DNA of 64,000 bases from Membranipora membranacea (Eukaryota > Bryozoa > Gymnolaemata > Cheilostomatida > Membraniporidae), in NCBI GenBank assembly GCA_914767715.1, contig OU612072.1, positions 13,764,001 through 13,828,000 of the forward strand, written 5' to 3'. The notes beneath the pieces are model-generated. The model made no database searches and was not told where the DNA came from. It worked only from the letters and a program-made list of their open reading frames with translations. Every line of letters starts with the position of its first letter. The stretch's first letter is position 1. This document shows positions 26,420 to 45,200 of the stretch, piece by piece. The translations under genes were made by a program, and so were the position numbers.

Positions 26420-27185
26420 TGGAAATCCACACCACTTGTATCACAATCACAATTTGCCCAAAAGTAGTGCGGCCGATTGGCACAATCCCCAAAAAAAGTG
26501 ACCAATACTGTAAGGTTTGGTATGCATGCTCTGGAATGAGAAAAATGTTTACCGGACAAAAAGTTTTGCCACTTCATGCATTCTAAATATATAGCTGGAA
26601 AGACAGCTAACAACTCACTACAAGGGGTCCTAGCAATGGGCCATGTAAGGCCAATAACCCAAACATGTACGCTGTGTTGCATAGGATGGCTATGGTGGAG
26701 TAGAATGAGCTATGGGACAAGAGAACACAACTCTGAGTAGTGAATAGCGGGCATGCTAATTAGCACCATCAACCCATTCTTTTTGGGGATGGTGAGATGG
26801 CGCAATCGGTTAGCGCGCTTGCTATTCACTGCCAGGCGATTAGTGCCGCAAGAGTTGTGGGTTCGAATCCCATTGGGAGAGCTTTCAAGGTTGATTATTC
26901 CAGCCCTCAGCTCCTTCGGGTGTATACCTATTCTGTGTACTCGTCTTCTGACTGACTCATGATGGAAAGACATTGGAAGTCCACATTCCTGTATCACAAT
27001 CGAAATTTACCAAAAAGTGGTGCGACCAATCGGTACAGTCCCCAAAAATTGTGGCCAGCAAAAGGTTAGGCACGCATGCCCCAAGGGACGAACATATTTG
27101 CAGGATGAAAAATTGATTAGCAAACGAAAATGTGCTCCCCCTCTTTACTTCATATAGGCTCCAACCTAAGCTATGCCAAAATTTA
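26420..27185 (+). repeat. Duplicated repeat flanking a tRNA-headed SINE (family B)
   Basis: Segments 26420-26550 and 26970-27090 are diverged direct copies (TGTATCACAATC, AAATTTGCCAAAAAGTRGTGCG-like, CAGTCCCCAAAAA). Between them, 26787-26880 is a tRNA-like head with GATGGCGCAATCGGTTAGCGC (A box) and GGTTCGAATCC (B box). Confidence 0.65.
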
Positions 27186-28119
27186 ATGGTAGCTAACATT
27201 TAAAAGCTCAATTCCTAGCTAAAGTAAACTCTAGGTAATTTCAAACTTCTACGGTATACCCAATTGATTGATTACAGCAGGCAAGGTGTGAACCAAAGCT
27301 ATCCAATACTACCCCATAACAAGAACATAAATTGTTCACATCACCTTCAAGTTCCAGTTGGTGAAATACGAAAGAAATATAAGTAATCCTTCTTCACCAA
27401 GCTCCAAAACAGTATTGTGTCTCCTCGACTCAGAACCAGTTATTTATGAGATTAAAGTCAACTGGCAGTTGCTAAAACATCGTAGCTAGCTTAGCGCCGG
27501 ATTCTATATCTAGTTTCCTTTAGGCATGAAAGACTTCTATGCGTAATATCTTCCACAAAAAGCTCAGACCGCCAAACGATGGATTAACATCTAGTTTCTC
27601 AAGCACCGCAGCGATGAATCGTGCCAAGTTTTCTGTTATATTGACGTCGATCTGATTGGATTTTGATATAAAGATCAAAGCGGCGAGCAAAGGTTTCACA
27701 GGATATTAATGGTTGGTAATCTCCTTTAATCCCTAATCTGACTCACATTAACCCTGGCAAGGATATTACAGCTCTGTGACTAATTACGCTGTGTTGGCTC
27801 AGGTCTCTATAGAGTAAGCATTGGTGTTGGTTGGTTCCATGCGGTGGTGGTTATAAAAGACATGAGAATTATTCACAGCCATTCACGCGGAAGAAAAGGG
27901 GAGTAGAGTAAATCTGAGCCTCCTAGATATTCTAGAGGTGTATCACATATTTCGAGGACATCTGAGTCAAGATTAATCTCATAAAAAATTGTTACAGTTC
28001 TATGTTATTCAGCCACCGAACCAACATACTGCAGTTGGAGTATGGAAATATATCAGGAGGTTGAAAATTGTTTCATTACGCCCCTGTTATTAAGCAACCT
28101 ATCACGATGGTAATCTGAG

Positions 28120-28141
28120 GGATCGATCGATCGATCGATGA
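28120..28141. repeat. GATC tetranucleotide microsatellite
   Basis: Five or so direct copies of GATC. Confidence 0.85.
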
Positions 28142-28438
28142 CGTGGGTATTCTGAGCTATTGGCTCTAGAGTTGAAATCGGACTTGGCGCAATCAAAGGG
28201 GATTTTAATATTATACAGAGGATATTGGCAAAGTGAGAAAACGGATAAGTGTCTGTCTCTTTGCTAGCTTTTGACGTTGGTTTCACTTGCACAAACCTTA
28301 CAGTGCCAGAATTTCTGAGCCATCTACATCCTGCAAAAATTATCAGATACGCTGGTGCCTATTTACTGAAAAAAAAAGAGTTCTAAAATGGATGTCCTAG
28401 CCAACTTAAAGGTGAGTATATGAGGTGTAACGTCAATA

Positions 28439-28685
28439 GGCTCAGTTCAGTTGGTCAGAGCGCCAGACTTCAACACGCAAGTGTTGAAGGTCGTGGGTTC
28501 GAATCCCACTGCAGTCCATCTTCTACTGGGGATTGGTTGGTCCCCCAGGTGTGCTCTGACCTGTCTGCAAACAGAGAGCAAATTGGCGCAGATATTGCAA
28601 TAAGGCAATAATATTTCGCCGCCCATGCCTCGGGATGGGCGAGTGATAAGACATCGGATTTTAATCAACCTTTATTAATTTTTTT
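28439..28685 (+). repeat. tRNA-headed SINE, family A, copy 2
   Basis: Head GGCTCAGTTCAGTTGGTCAGAGCG with B box GGTTCGAATCC, then a body shared with 1391-1675 (GTGCTCTGACCTG, GCAAACAGAGAGCAA, GACATC-GATTTT, AATCAACCTTTATTAA). Ends in a T-rich tail. Confidence 0.85.
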
Positions 28686-28689
28686 TTAA

Positions 28690-30730
28690 TCAATCCTAAC
28701 ATGAAAAACCAGCTCTTATTACATCGCAAGTTTTCCGTGACAGCTTACTAGAACATCAAGCCAATTTAATCTTTCCACGAATTAGCTGTGATTACCAGAT
28801 TCATAATCATTAATTTACTGTAAGCTGGGGTCGAAAAGGACAGCAACGTGATTTGAGATCTTGGGTTTTCAATCAATACCTCATCTGTGCAATATACTAT
28901 TATTATTTTTATAAGTTCAAATTACTATCATCATTATTGTAGTCTGAGCCCACAGACTCTTGCCTTCCCACCCCCCCCCCCCATCCCGTTCGATGGCCCT
29001 ACCAAATTTGTTTGCTGTTACTATCGCTTCAGATTGTATAGGTTTGATAGTAGCTGTTGGTAATGATTATGTTTTAAATATATTACATAATTTGCTTTGT
29101 TGAATTTTGGGGATTCTATTCCACACAAACTCCGGGTATCAGGTTGTTTGGTTCAGAAAATAGCTAGCTCTTGCAATTATCTTTTTTATATCTCGTTAAC
29201 ACTACCCGATCTGACATCACAATGATGTGAGTGATGATTGTTCCTGGAGGTCTCATCAATCTCCCTAATCCAGGCACTAAATGCTATAATTACAAAACAA
29301 AACACAGGTTAAACCGCAAGAGCCATCAGAGCTACTGATCACTTGTTGTTGATATGATCAATCCCCTTCTAATCCCATTACTAAATACCCAACACAAAGA
29401 AGGTGAAACAGTAATCTGTTGTTTCATGATTCAATGTAATAAATACTCTGATACGACTTTGCACGAGGTGACAAAAAATCCTTATGTAATCCCCCTGTTA
29501 CCTAGTGCTCTTTGGATTTCACAAGCGCCGAAACAATGGACCATTTTTTGTAATCCAATCCACAAAATACCTTTATCCTGTTAGTAGGAGACATTTTGCA
29601 CAATTCTTCGAAATCACCCCTTTTGCTTATATCAGCATTAGCGCTTCGACAAAGGAACGTTGGGAAAGAATTAACCATTTTGAAATCCAATCTGCAGAAT
29701 TGCATCCCGTATTCCGGTACAATGCTGGGAAATTATCGAGAAAAGGATGAAGTTGGGTGAGCGCCGGGCTGTGGCTGACTCCACTAAGGGAGTTTTGAGG
29801 ATAATTACTTGTTATAAGCGGATGATAATCTACATAAATGGATTAGTCTTTTAAGATTATTGTTAACGACAGAACTGATGCTACATTTTCCCATGACATT
29901 CCATGGCAAATTACCAACTGTCCGCTTTCAAAGTCCTTATTTTCCAGGTTCGAGCGTCCGGTATGTAAGTACTTACCGCGGTATGTAGGTCATCGGTGAT
30001 TATGGCTAATGACTTGTACTGATTTATCTGTTATCTTTTTATATTATTATTGGATTAAAGGCTACTTGAAAATTACCAACATCACCTTTTAGCGGTTAGC
30101 ACATTGCTGTAAACATAGCGGCTATTGCATGAAATGGAATCAGTTGTCGGTAGCAGTGCTTGCCGCTCAAATCGGTGAAACATGCCGCGGGGCAGCTAAA
30201 CCATTCCCATTCCTGGTCTGCGTCAAATAAAGCAGGCTGCGCTTTAATTGAGATTGAAAGAAGACGCTGGCCATATTTTTAAGTTGAAGCTACCCTACAT
30301 ATACTTGTGACAGGATAAACTTCAGATGCCCATGTCTGTGGCGGGCTCCAGCATGCGTGAGAACCATGTGGTCACAGAGTAAGGAAGTATCCTCACTCTG
30401 TGGTGTAGTGGAGATAGTTTTCTATTTAGCCAATATATGCTGATTCCATCTGATCAAAATGTACAGCTAACCAAAATCACTTGACAAGTGTATTAGAATA
30501 TTGAGTAAGTAATAGTATCCGTTCCCCCCATTAATCATTGAGATTACCCATTGATTTTGGATTAGGGTGCTAACTCTGTAATAATGTGAATCATATAATC
30601 CTCAGCAGTCATCAATAGGGGGCCTAAAACCCTGTGACACTTCTTTATACCACAGCAGAAATGGGACCATCAATAGATTATCGGTGTGATAAGTTGTGAT
30701 AAGAAAGCAATAAGTTATGATTGAGACCAC
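28690..30730. other. Gene-free spacer
   Basis: No exon with splice signals and a recognisable domain was found on either strand. A poly-C run lies near 28969-28983. Confidence 0.4.
29520..29750. repeat. Weak direct duplication, unit about 110 bp
   Basis: AGCGCCGAAACAATGG...AATCCAATCCACAAAATAC is echoed by AGCGCTTCGACAAAGG...AATCCAATCTGCAGAATTG. The open frames on both strands here are probably by-products of the repeat. Confidence 0.35.
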
Positions 30731-30739
30731 AATTCTTGA

Positions 30740-31084
30740 TCAAACCAACGTTTGAGGTATATCCTGATCGATATGAATTTATGGTTCAGTGGTAAAATAC
30801 ATAGCGTGGCTATTTGTAGAGATATGCCATCAGTTTGAAGCTTTCTGTCAGGATCTAAATAAAGCTATAAATCTGGCAGCTTTTATGTTACGCATTGGTT
30901 GGGGTCCCAGTAACAAACTTCAAAAACTCAGGCAAGCTGCTTGACAAAAGTTTACAGGAGACAGCTATTCTAAATTCTGAACTTGTTGACCAATCATCGA
31001 TGTGAAATGCGGTCCAGCAACCATACATAAATAGCCATACGCTTGCTCAGGGTCAGATGCGTTCCCCTCATCCATATAATATAC
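30740..31084 (+). repeat. Dispersed repeat R1, copy 2
   Basis: Shares the ordered blocks listed for 3300-3840. A U2-headed SINE begins right at its end. Confidence 0.65.
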
Positions 31085-31314
31085 ATCGCTTCTCGGCCTA
31101 TTGGCTAAGATCAAAGTGTCATGGCCAATGGCTGATTAGTGCCTGTTTCAGTTTCTGGCAGCTTGCTGCACACTTACGATTAGGAGGTCCACCATGGCCT
31201 CACCTCTAGGATGCATGCTGGTTTACTATGATGTATCACACTCTCAGTACGAGCACTCCGGGCAACTTGCGTCCCTCTTTAGGGGCAGCCCACCCTCTGT
31301 TTTGTCATAAACAG
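31085..31314 (+). repeat. U2-snRNA-headed SINE, copy 2 (best head)
   Basis: Starts ATCGCTTCTCGGCCTATTGG then CTAAGATCAAAGTGT, close to the first ~31 nt of U2 snRNA, and then departs into a shared body of about 200 bp ending near CTGTTTTGTCATAAACAG. TAATATA lies on both sides and may be the target duplication. Confidence 0.8.
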
Positions 31315-31439
31315 GTAATATATATCAGGGGTTAAGACAGATGTCATAATATTGTTGAAGGCGTGTCATGATTGTGATACTTTAGTGCCAGGGTGAGTGC
31401 TGTATTCAGGACCAATTTGCTTTATGTTTGGAGCAGCTT

Positions 31440-32525
31440 AGGGATATGTGACACCAAAATTTAGTTGTAAAAACTGCAGGAATGTATTTCAAGACTATAA
31501 AGTTTGCACCAAGTCCCTGATTCCTAAAGTTGGATCTTGTGGTGAGGGATTCCTGTTTGATATAATATAGCCCAAAATTACATCGAAATAATAACAATGA
31601 CCACTCACTGTAGTATAATTTAACCTTGTCTAGTGGGAGTTCTTTTAAATTTATGGACATTTAATACCACACAGAGGTATCGCTCTGTTTCAATCGACAA
31701 TTAATTTAAGTGCAACTGGAATTCACTGAAGATTACTAACATTTTAGTTGTAAAAAGTGAGATTAATCTGAAAAAATTTAGTAATTACAACCAAAGATTT
31801 CAGTCAATTTCACCAATTTTGTGATGTCAATTCAATTTAATTTATTTGCTGGCCAATGATCTGATATAATGTCATAGCCAGCTTATCAAGGGTTGTCCTG
31901 CTACCAGATGATTACATCTTTAGGATAATTTGATGTTCCAATTCCTCATAAATAGGAAATGTATTACTATAATGTTTGTTTGATACAAACCTCTGAATAT
32001 GGTGATTCATATGCAGGGGTACTTTTTATTTCGTATGAGAATAAAATTGAAAAATTTCCACACACTACAAAAACATCAGCATAACCTCTCACTTAGAGAC
32101 AAACTGATTGCCTCTGAGACAAACTGATGATGTGATTTATTTTAAAAGGCATATACAGTTATCCTTGATGAAATCTGTAAACAGGCACACATCGTTTATC
32201 TACATCGGAAGTTTTGGGGGAGAAACTGTTTAATTTGCTTTTTGTTTGTTCTAATATATCAACGTCAAGGTAATTAGAACCAAGATTACGCAGATGTACG
32301 ACTTATATACAACAGTATGACTTGATTTTAGTGTAATAGTTTCGGCCCGGCAAAGCATTGATCAGGGGGTTATCAGTTACTGTATTGTAAGAGGACAACT
32401 CCCTAAATATTATATTGTGCTCATATACATAGATTTCACAATGCTTTCATTTTACAAAGAAATGTTTACAGAATTTAAATCTATCTGTATGAACTATAAA
32501 GTCTTCACCAGATCCCTAATCCTCA
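31440..32525. repeat. Dispersed repeat R3, long copy
   Basis: 31915-32060 matches 32945-33080 (GTTCCAATTCCT, AGGAAAT-ATTACTATAATGTTT). 32085-32500 matches 35220-35640 over about 400 bp (CTGATTGCCTCTGAGA, TGATTTATTTTAAA, GATGAAATCTGTAAA, GTGCTCATATACATAGATTT). 31480-31530 echoes 32490-32520. Confidence 0.7.
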
Positions 32526-32534
32526 TCCATAAAA

Positions 32535-32645
32535 TATGCATGCATTCCTATCGAAGGGGCTGAGGAAAAAACATCCAAAAGATCTGCCGCCACCGGGACT
32601 TGAACTAGGGCCTCTCGCTCCAAAATGCTAACCACTCGGCTCAGT
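32535..32645 (-). repeat. tRNA-headed SINE fragment
   Basis: Minus-strand GCCGAGTGGTTAGCATTTTGG and AGTTCAAGTCC form A-box-like and B-box-like motifs. The body begins with the family C-like words CCTATCGAAGGGGCTGAGG (plus strand). Confidence 0.55.
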
Positions 32646-32944
32646 GCAAACTGGCAGGTGTTTCGATCGCTCGAAGAGCCCTAAAATAGCCTCAGGTCGA
32701 TCAATGGAAATGCAGCGAATGTCAAATGTTTGTGATGGCCATTTATATGATTTGCTTGCCCATTATTGGACAAGTGGGATAATATACCATAGCTTATCGA
32801 TGGCTATCCAGCGCTGACAATATAGCACAGCGTAACTGATTCCCTGCATAGGATTATATGCTTCACTGGCCCAAAAGGATTAGTCAGAGTAACATGTCAT
32901 AGCAAGCCTATCACAGCTTCCTATCCAGAGGTATCCACACCCAC

Positions 32945-33080
32945 ATTGTAACCTGTTGTTCCAATTCCTTATGAACAGGAAATATTACTATAATGTTTAT
33001 TTGATGCATACCTCAGAAAATGGTTAGTAAGATACAGGAGCGTTTTTTTTTATAGGAATAGAATTGAAAAAATTTCCCCA
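32945..33080. repeat. Dispersed repeat R3, partial copy
   Basis: See the R3 long copy: same ordered words, ending in AGAATTGAAAAAATTTCC. Confidence 0.65.
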
Positions 33081-33184
33081 CTTCATAAAATGATCTGCTA
33101 AATCGACCAATTTTGCCACCCGACAGGTTAACACCGATGAAATTGCACAAATAGCAAGAGATTAAACATCAAACTATTGATATC

Positions 33185-33323
33185 ATAAAACATCAAAAAC
33201 AACTAGCACAACGATAATTACCAAACAAACATAAGATTTCAATCTCTTCTTTTATGCCTAGTCTATTAATGCAGTGCAACATTAGGCAGTCATGTGAACA
33301 GGTAAACAGAAATCTTGTGCCTG
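33185..33323 (+). repeat. Dispersed repeat R2, copy 2
   Basis: Matches 5668-5795. A U2-headed SINE follows immediately. Confidence 0.7.
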
Positions 33324-33530
33324 ATCGCTTCGCGGTCATTGCCAATGGCCGATTAGTGCCAGTTCAGTTTTGGCAGCTCGCTGCACACCCATGTTCAGGA
33401 GGTCTTCTATGGTCTCACCTTTAGGATGCATTCTAGTTTTTTAGGATGTATCATATTCTCAGTATGAGGATTTAGGGCCCCTTGCGTCCAGCTTTAGGGG
33501 CAGCCCAATCTTCTGTTTCTTACTAAACAG
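33324..33530 (+). repeat. U2-snRNA-headed SINE, copy 3 (head deleted internally)
   Basis: Begins ATCGCTTCGCGG, then skips the rest of the U2-like head and continues with the shared body (CATTGCCAATGGCCGATTAGTGCC through CTTACTAAACAG). Confidence 0.75.
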
Positions 33531-34194
33531 CAAGCAAACTCTGCCGATGTACTATTGTAAACTGTCCTCCCCCCTGCTGGTAAACAAACCCCGGGACACT
33601 TTGTAATGTTGCAAACTGTCTGACTTGGGCTGTCAAATGCCGTCCGATACCCCATGAAAGTTTGGAACTTAGGATAATAATCAACAACTGTGGGGGTCGT
33701 TGTTTGTTTTCGCTGAGATTCAGCAAAATTTCAGCACTCAAATTCCCTCCCCAAACTGTTGAGGTATACGTTCCTCTCTGCAGCCTAGGGCCTGAACTAA
33801 TTCACATAGACTGAGTACTTGAATTGGAGATGTCCTGTGAACCAATTATTTGGAAAAAAGCTCAGACTAAATTTAACACTGGCTTTGAGATCTCATAACC
33901 TTGAACTCTTACTCGATGTGAGGTAGCGTCACCATCACTGTGCTGCAGAGAATGACTATTTCATGACACTATCCTGTGGGGAGAAGGGTATTCAGGTGGT
34001 ATTGAGGATATTTAAAAATTGTTATATTGGAGTTATCTGTGCGGGTAACAGGAGAAAATAACTCCGATGTCACAAAAGTCACAGACACTTCTTTGCGCGT
34101 GGGTGAGGTTGTGAGGGTGGACCATTTTGATGGCTTGAATTTGTGAGAGAGTAGGTCAAATGCTACCAGTACATTCACTTTCTTTCACTAGTTG

Positions 34195-34560
34195 ACATGG
34201 ACATGGAGTGGCAACTGACAGCTTACAAAACAACTATCAGAAGCCTGTTAATCTATGCATGTCCGGTATGGTTTCCGTCTCTAGCGCAGTGTGACATTGA
34301 CAAGCTGGATGGCATTCAAAAACGTTGCCTCAAAACTATCTATCAATAAAGCAGAGACTACAATGCTGGCCTGACTGCTACATTGTTGCATTCCTGTCAG
34401 AAACATGTAGCACCTATGCATAGGTAACCCCGAACATGGGCTATATGGCATAGTTCTGCAGAGACAGTCAGCTAGAGGTAGACACTCTACTAGAACGCAT
34501 GATGTCCTGGTGAAACGATGCCGCACCGAAGCATTATCAAATACTATTTTATATAAATAT
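34195..34560 (+). pseudogene. LINE reverse transcriptase fragment, C-terminal end
   Basis: A plus-strand frame reads YKTTIRSLLIYACPVWFPSL followed by KLDGIQKRCLKTIYQ, the usual segment just after the reverse transcriptase core of non-LTR retrotransposons. It is broken by a stop at once. Further on another frame reads STRTHDVLVKRCRTE, as in the tail of such proteins. Decayed and incomplete. Confidence 0.7.
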
Positions 34561-34958
34561 GGTGTATGACAATACCATGTTACCTTAAATTCATCATTGT
34601 GTCTAGTTGTCAAATCTTAACAGATCGGTAAAAACATTTATTTCACTTCCATGCATGATTCTTTTCTAGGGCATTCACCCTGTGTTTTTATTAAACCCTT
34701 CCCATAATAGAGAGGCCATCAAAAGGAACACAACAATGCCTAATGTTTTGATGTATAATTAGAATCTTTAGATGTTTTAACTGAAAGTTCATAATTGATT
34801 GATGTTTTAAGGCAGCCTTGCATTTAGATGGTAATAAAATTGGCAAAAGTTGAAGTTAAAGTGGAGGTGTTTAACAATTATTCAATAAAGGACCACAGCG
34901 ACCATGACTGTGCATTATGATAAACCCAAGAGTCATGACCCTGCACTTTCAGGAATAC

Positions 34959-35133
34959 GGGTACATATGTCCTTGGTTTTAGGGTGCATATGACAAAGGC
35001 GTATATTGTACCTTTTTTACAACATTGTACCCTATAGGAGTTTTGGTTACCAAAAGCTAAAAAGGGTAGATATGCGCAGCCCTAGGGTACACATGCATAT
35101 ATGATATTTTCCGTACCCTAAGGGTACACATGC
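34959..35133. repeat. Cluster of GGGTACAYATG motifs
   Basis: Five related copies (GGGTACATATG, GGGTGCATATG, GGGTAGATATG and two of GGGTACACATGC) in under 180 bp, with inverted GTACCCTA words between them. Confidence 0.55.
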
Positions 35134-35219
35134 GAGACAAGGCAACTGGTAGTTTTCCCCACTTAGTTTCATGTTCTTTTGCTCTAGATAAATAGACGAG
35201 GCAAAGAACGTACATATTA

Positions 35220-35640
35220 AGATATTAGAAACACACTGATTGCCTCTGAGAAAAACTTCTGTTATGATTTATTTTAAATATTATACAGTTATCATTGATG
35301 AAATCTGTAAATATGTCTATTTATCTACATCAAAGATTTTGGGGAAGCACCTGTTTGATTTGGCTTTTGTTTCTTTGTAAAAATGTATCAACGTATCAAT
35401 GTGTCAAGTTAATTGGAAACAAAATGATGAAGCTGTACGATCAATATACCACAGTACGAGGCGGTTTTGGAGCAATAGTTTCTATGTCCAGCAAAATATT
35501 GATCGGAGTTATGGATTACCGTTTTGTAAGAGGGCATTTTCCTAAATATTAAGTAAATGGTGCTCATATACATAGATTTCACAATGCTTTTATTGTGCAA
35601 GAGAACCTTTACAGGAATTGAAAACATCTATCTGTATTAC
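35220..35640. repeat. Dispersed repeat R3, copy 3
   Basis: Aligns with 32085-32500 over about 400 bp. Confidence 0.7.
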
Positions 35641-36102
35641 GGTGAAGGGTCAAAGACTTTCTGCTAAAATGTGCAGATTAAAATTCCTGTCTCAAAAAAT
35701 GTGTAAAAACACAAAAAAAGAATTCATTTCATGAATAATGCTCCAAAAAAGGGCCGTTCTGCATGTATCTGGAAACAGTTGACCCCTATAGATTCATTTC
35801 ATGAAGTCTATGATCGTTTTCACAGAGCAAACCATACAAAGTCAGATACCAACAGTCACCACTCATCAAATGTTTTAAAAAATGGCGTAATATAGTTGCG
35901 CCCTTTTTGATTTGCCAAGTAAGTAGCAGTAGATAAATATAAGAATTAGCAAATCAGTAATTCATATACCATCATAACCTTTCAGCCAGATTATTGATGG
36001 GTTAGATGCTCCTAATGTAAATGATACCCTGGAGAATATAAGTTATTTCTGATGTTGACTAGATTAAGAAATTCTTTGTGAGTTTGTTTCAGATGGAAGA
36101 GA

Positions 36103-43911
<7,809 letters not shown>

Positions 43912-44029
43912 GCTTTTGTTTTGTTGAACCAAATCTTAGAATGTATCCCAGACAACCTGTTGTGACAGACTGGAACCTTCATGCAATAAACGCAGGATAT
44001 CATTAAAATGTTTTTCTTGTTATGCAATC

Positions 44030-44036
44030 TTATAAA
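44030..44036 (-). promoter_or_regulatory. TATA-like box of the M4 peptidase gene
   Basis: Minus-strand TTTTATAAG about 120 bp before the start codon at 43911. Confidence 0.5.
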
Positions 44037-44039
44037 AGA

Positions 44040-45105
44040 GTGATTTGTGTGATGATTGGTCCAGGGTAAACAAGGTGTTAGTCTATAATTAAATTAATTA
44101 CAACACGGTTTTGGGGTGGTGAACAATAGAGTGGCGCTGAGTTGAACTTGACAGTGTCTCTCAGACGGGAGGGGTGGCACTAATGAAAGCCTGTAATTAA
44201 GCATTTTAGAGTCTGTAATTAATAGGATGGGACTGTTGCAATCAGTCATGGCTGTAACAGAAGTCAATATAGACAATGCATGTGATCACAAATTAAGGTA
44301 CAGAGCAAAAACATACAATGACTCATGAAAGAACCTGTATCCATCTTACATATTTCTCAACTTCTTAGATTTCTTTACCTGCCTATACATCTAGTGAGCC
44401 TTCTTCAATGATATCCCACTATGCAATTCTCTGGAATTCATAGGGAGATTTGACATGAATTAAACTTATCAAACAGGACCAAAAATTCCATAGCATATGG
44501 CAATATTGTTTACAAGAGAAAATGTTTGATAACAGTTGTCTCAATACCAATTTACAACATGCTTTCCTCTTGCAACACTTAAGTTTTCCTCCCTGCCCTG
44601 GCAAACGGATATCAATATTTGGCACTCTGCGACCAAACAAATGATGCAATTAATGACATAATGATGATCTCTTGGCGAGGAAGCTGATATGACACTATAG
44701 GGAGAGGGATGTAATTCCTTGTCAGTCTGGCACCTAAGGGTCGTAGTTTAGAAATATCGATAGGGGAGGTAAGTCTGAGGCAAGTCCGAAGCATTACCAA
44801 TAGAGGTGCTATAATTAGCAAATAGAAATCCCAAATGAGCTGATTCTGATATGGATTATTCGATTATGATTTCTTTAGGCCACTGTATTTAGCTTTCTAG
44901 GGGACGCATTGCCTCCATGCCTCCCCTAGAACTACAGGCCTGCACCTTAACTGGTGGTAGATTGCATAATCAAGGATGTCTGACCTACACAATATATGGG
45001 ACACTTACATAAATTACCATCTCAGATATTATTTTTATCTCTCAGACGATATTGCAAGTTTCCCTGTAAGAAAAGCAAAAACAGTAACCAGTATGGCATT
45101 CCAAG
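44040..45105. other. Intergenic space between the M4 gene and the double-WAP gene
   Basis: The two genes diverge from this region. It holds a MITE fragment (44896-44943); no other gene seen. Confidence 0.45.
44896..44943. mobile_element. MITE fragment related to 8166-8399
   Basis: TCTAGGGGACGCATTGCC and CCCCTAGAACTACAGGCCTG resemble one end of the 8166-8399 element. Confidence 0.5.
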
Positions 45106-45108
45106 GGG

Positions 45109-45116
45109 TATATAAA
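45109..45116 (+). promoter_or_regulatory. TATA box of the double-WAP gene
   Basis: TATATAAA, 92 bp before the start codon at 45201. Confidence 0.65.
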
Positions 45117-45200
45117 ACTGGAGCTCATACAGTATTTGTGACATACTCTTAGTGGTTCTTTGAAGCTCGAGGACTTCATTTTATACTAAGAGAAAAATAC

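Noticed and set aside
26787-26880. Possible tRNA gene
   Set aside because: The head has good boxes but an over-long insert between them and sits inside a repeat; treated as a SINE.
28439-28520. Possible functional tRNA gene
   Set aside because: A and B boxes are present but the acceptor stem does not pair, and the unit continues into a body shared with 1391-1675, so it is a SINE head.
31085-31118. Possible U2 snRNA gene
   Set aside because: Only the first ~31 nt resemble U2; the branch-site segment, Sm site and 3' stem-loops are missing.
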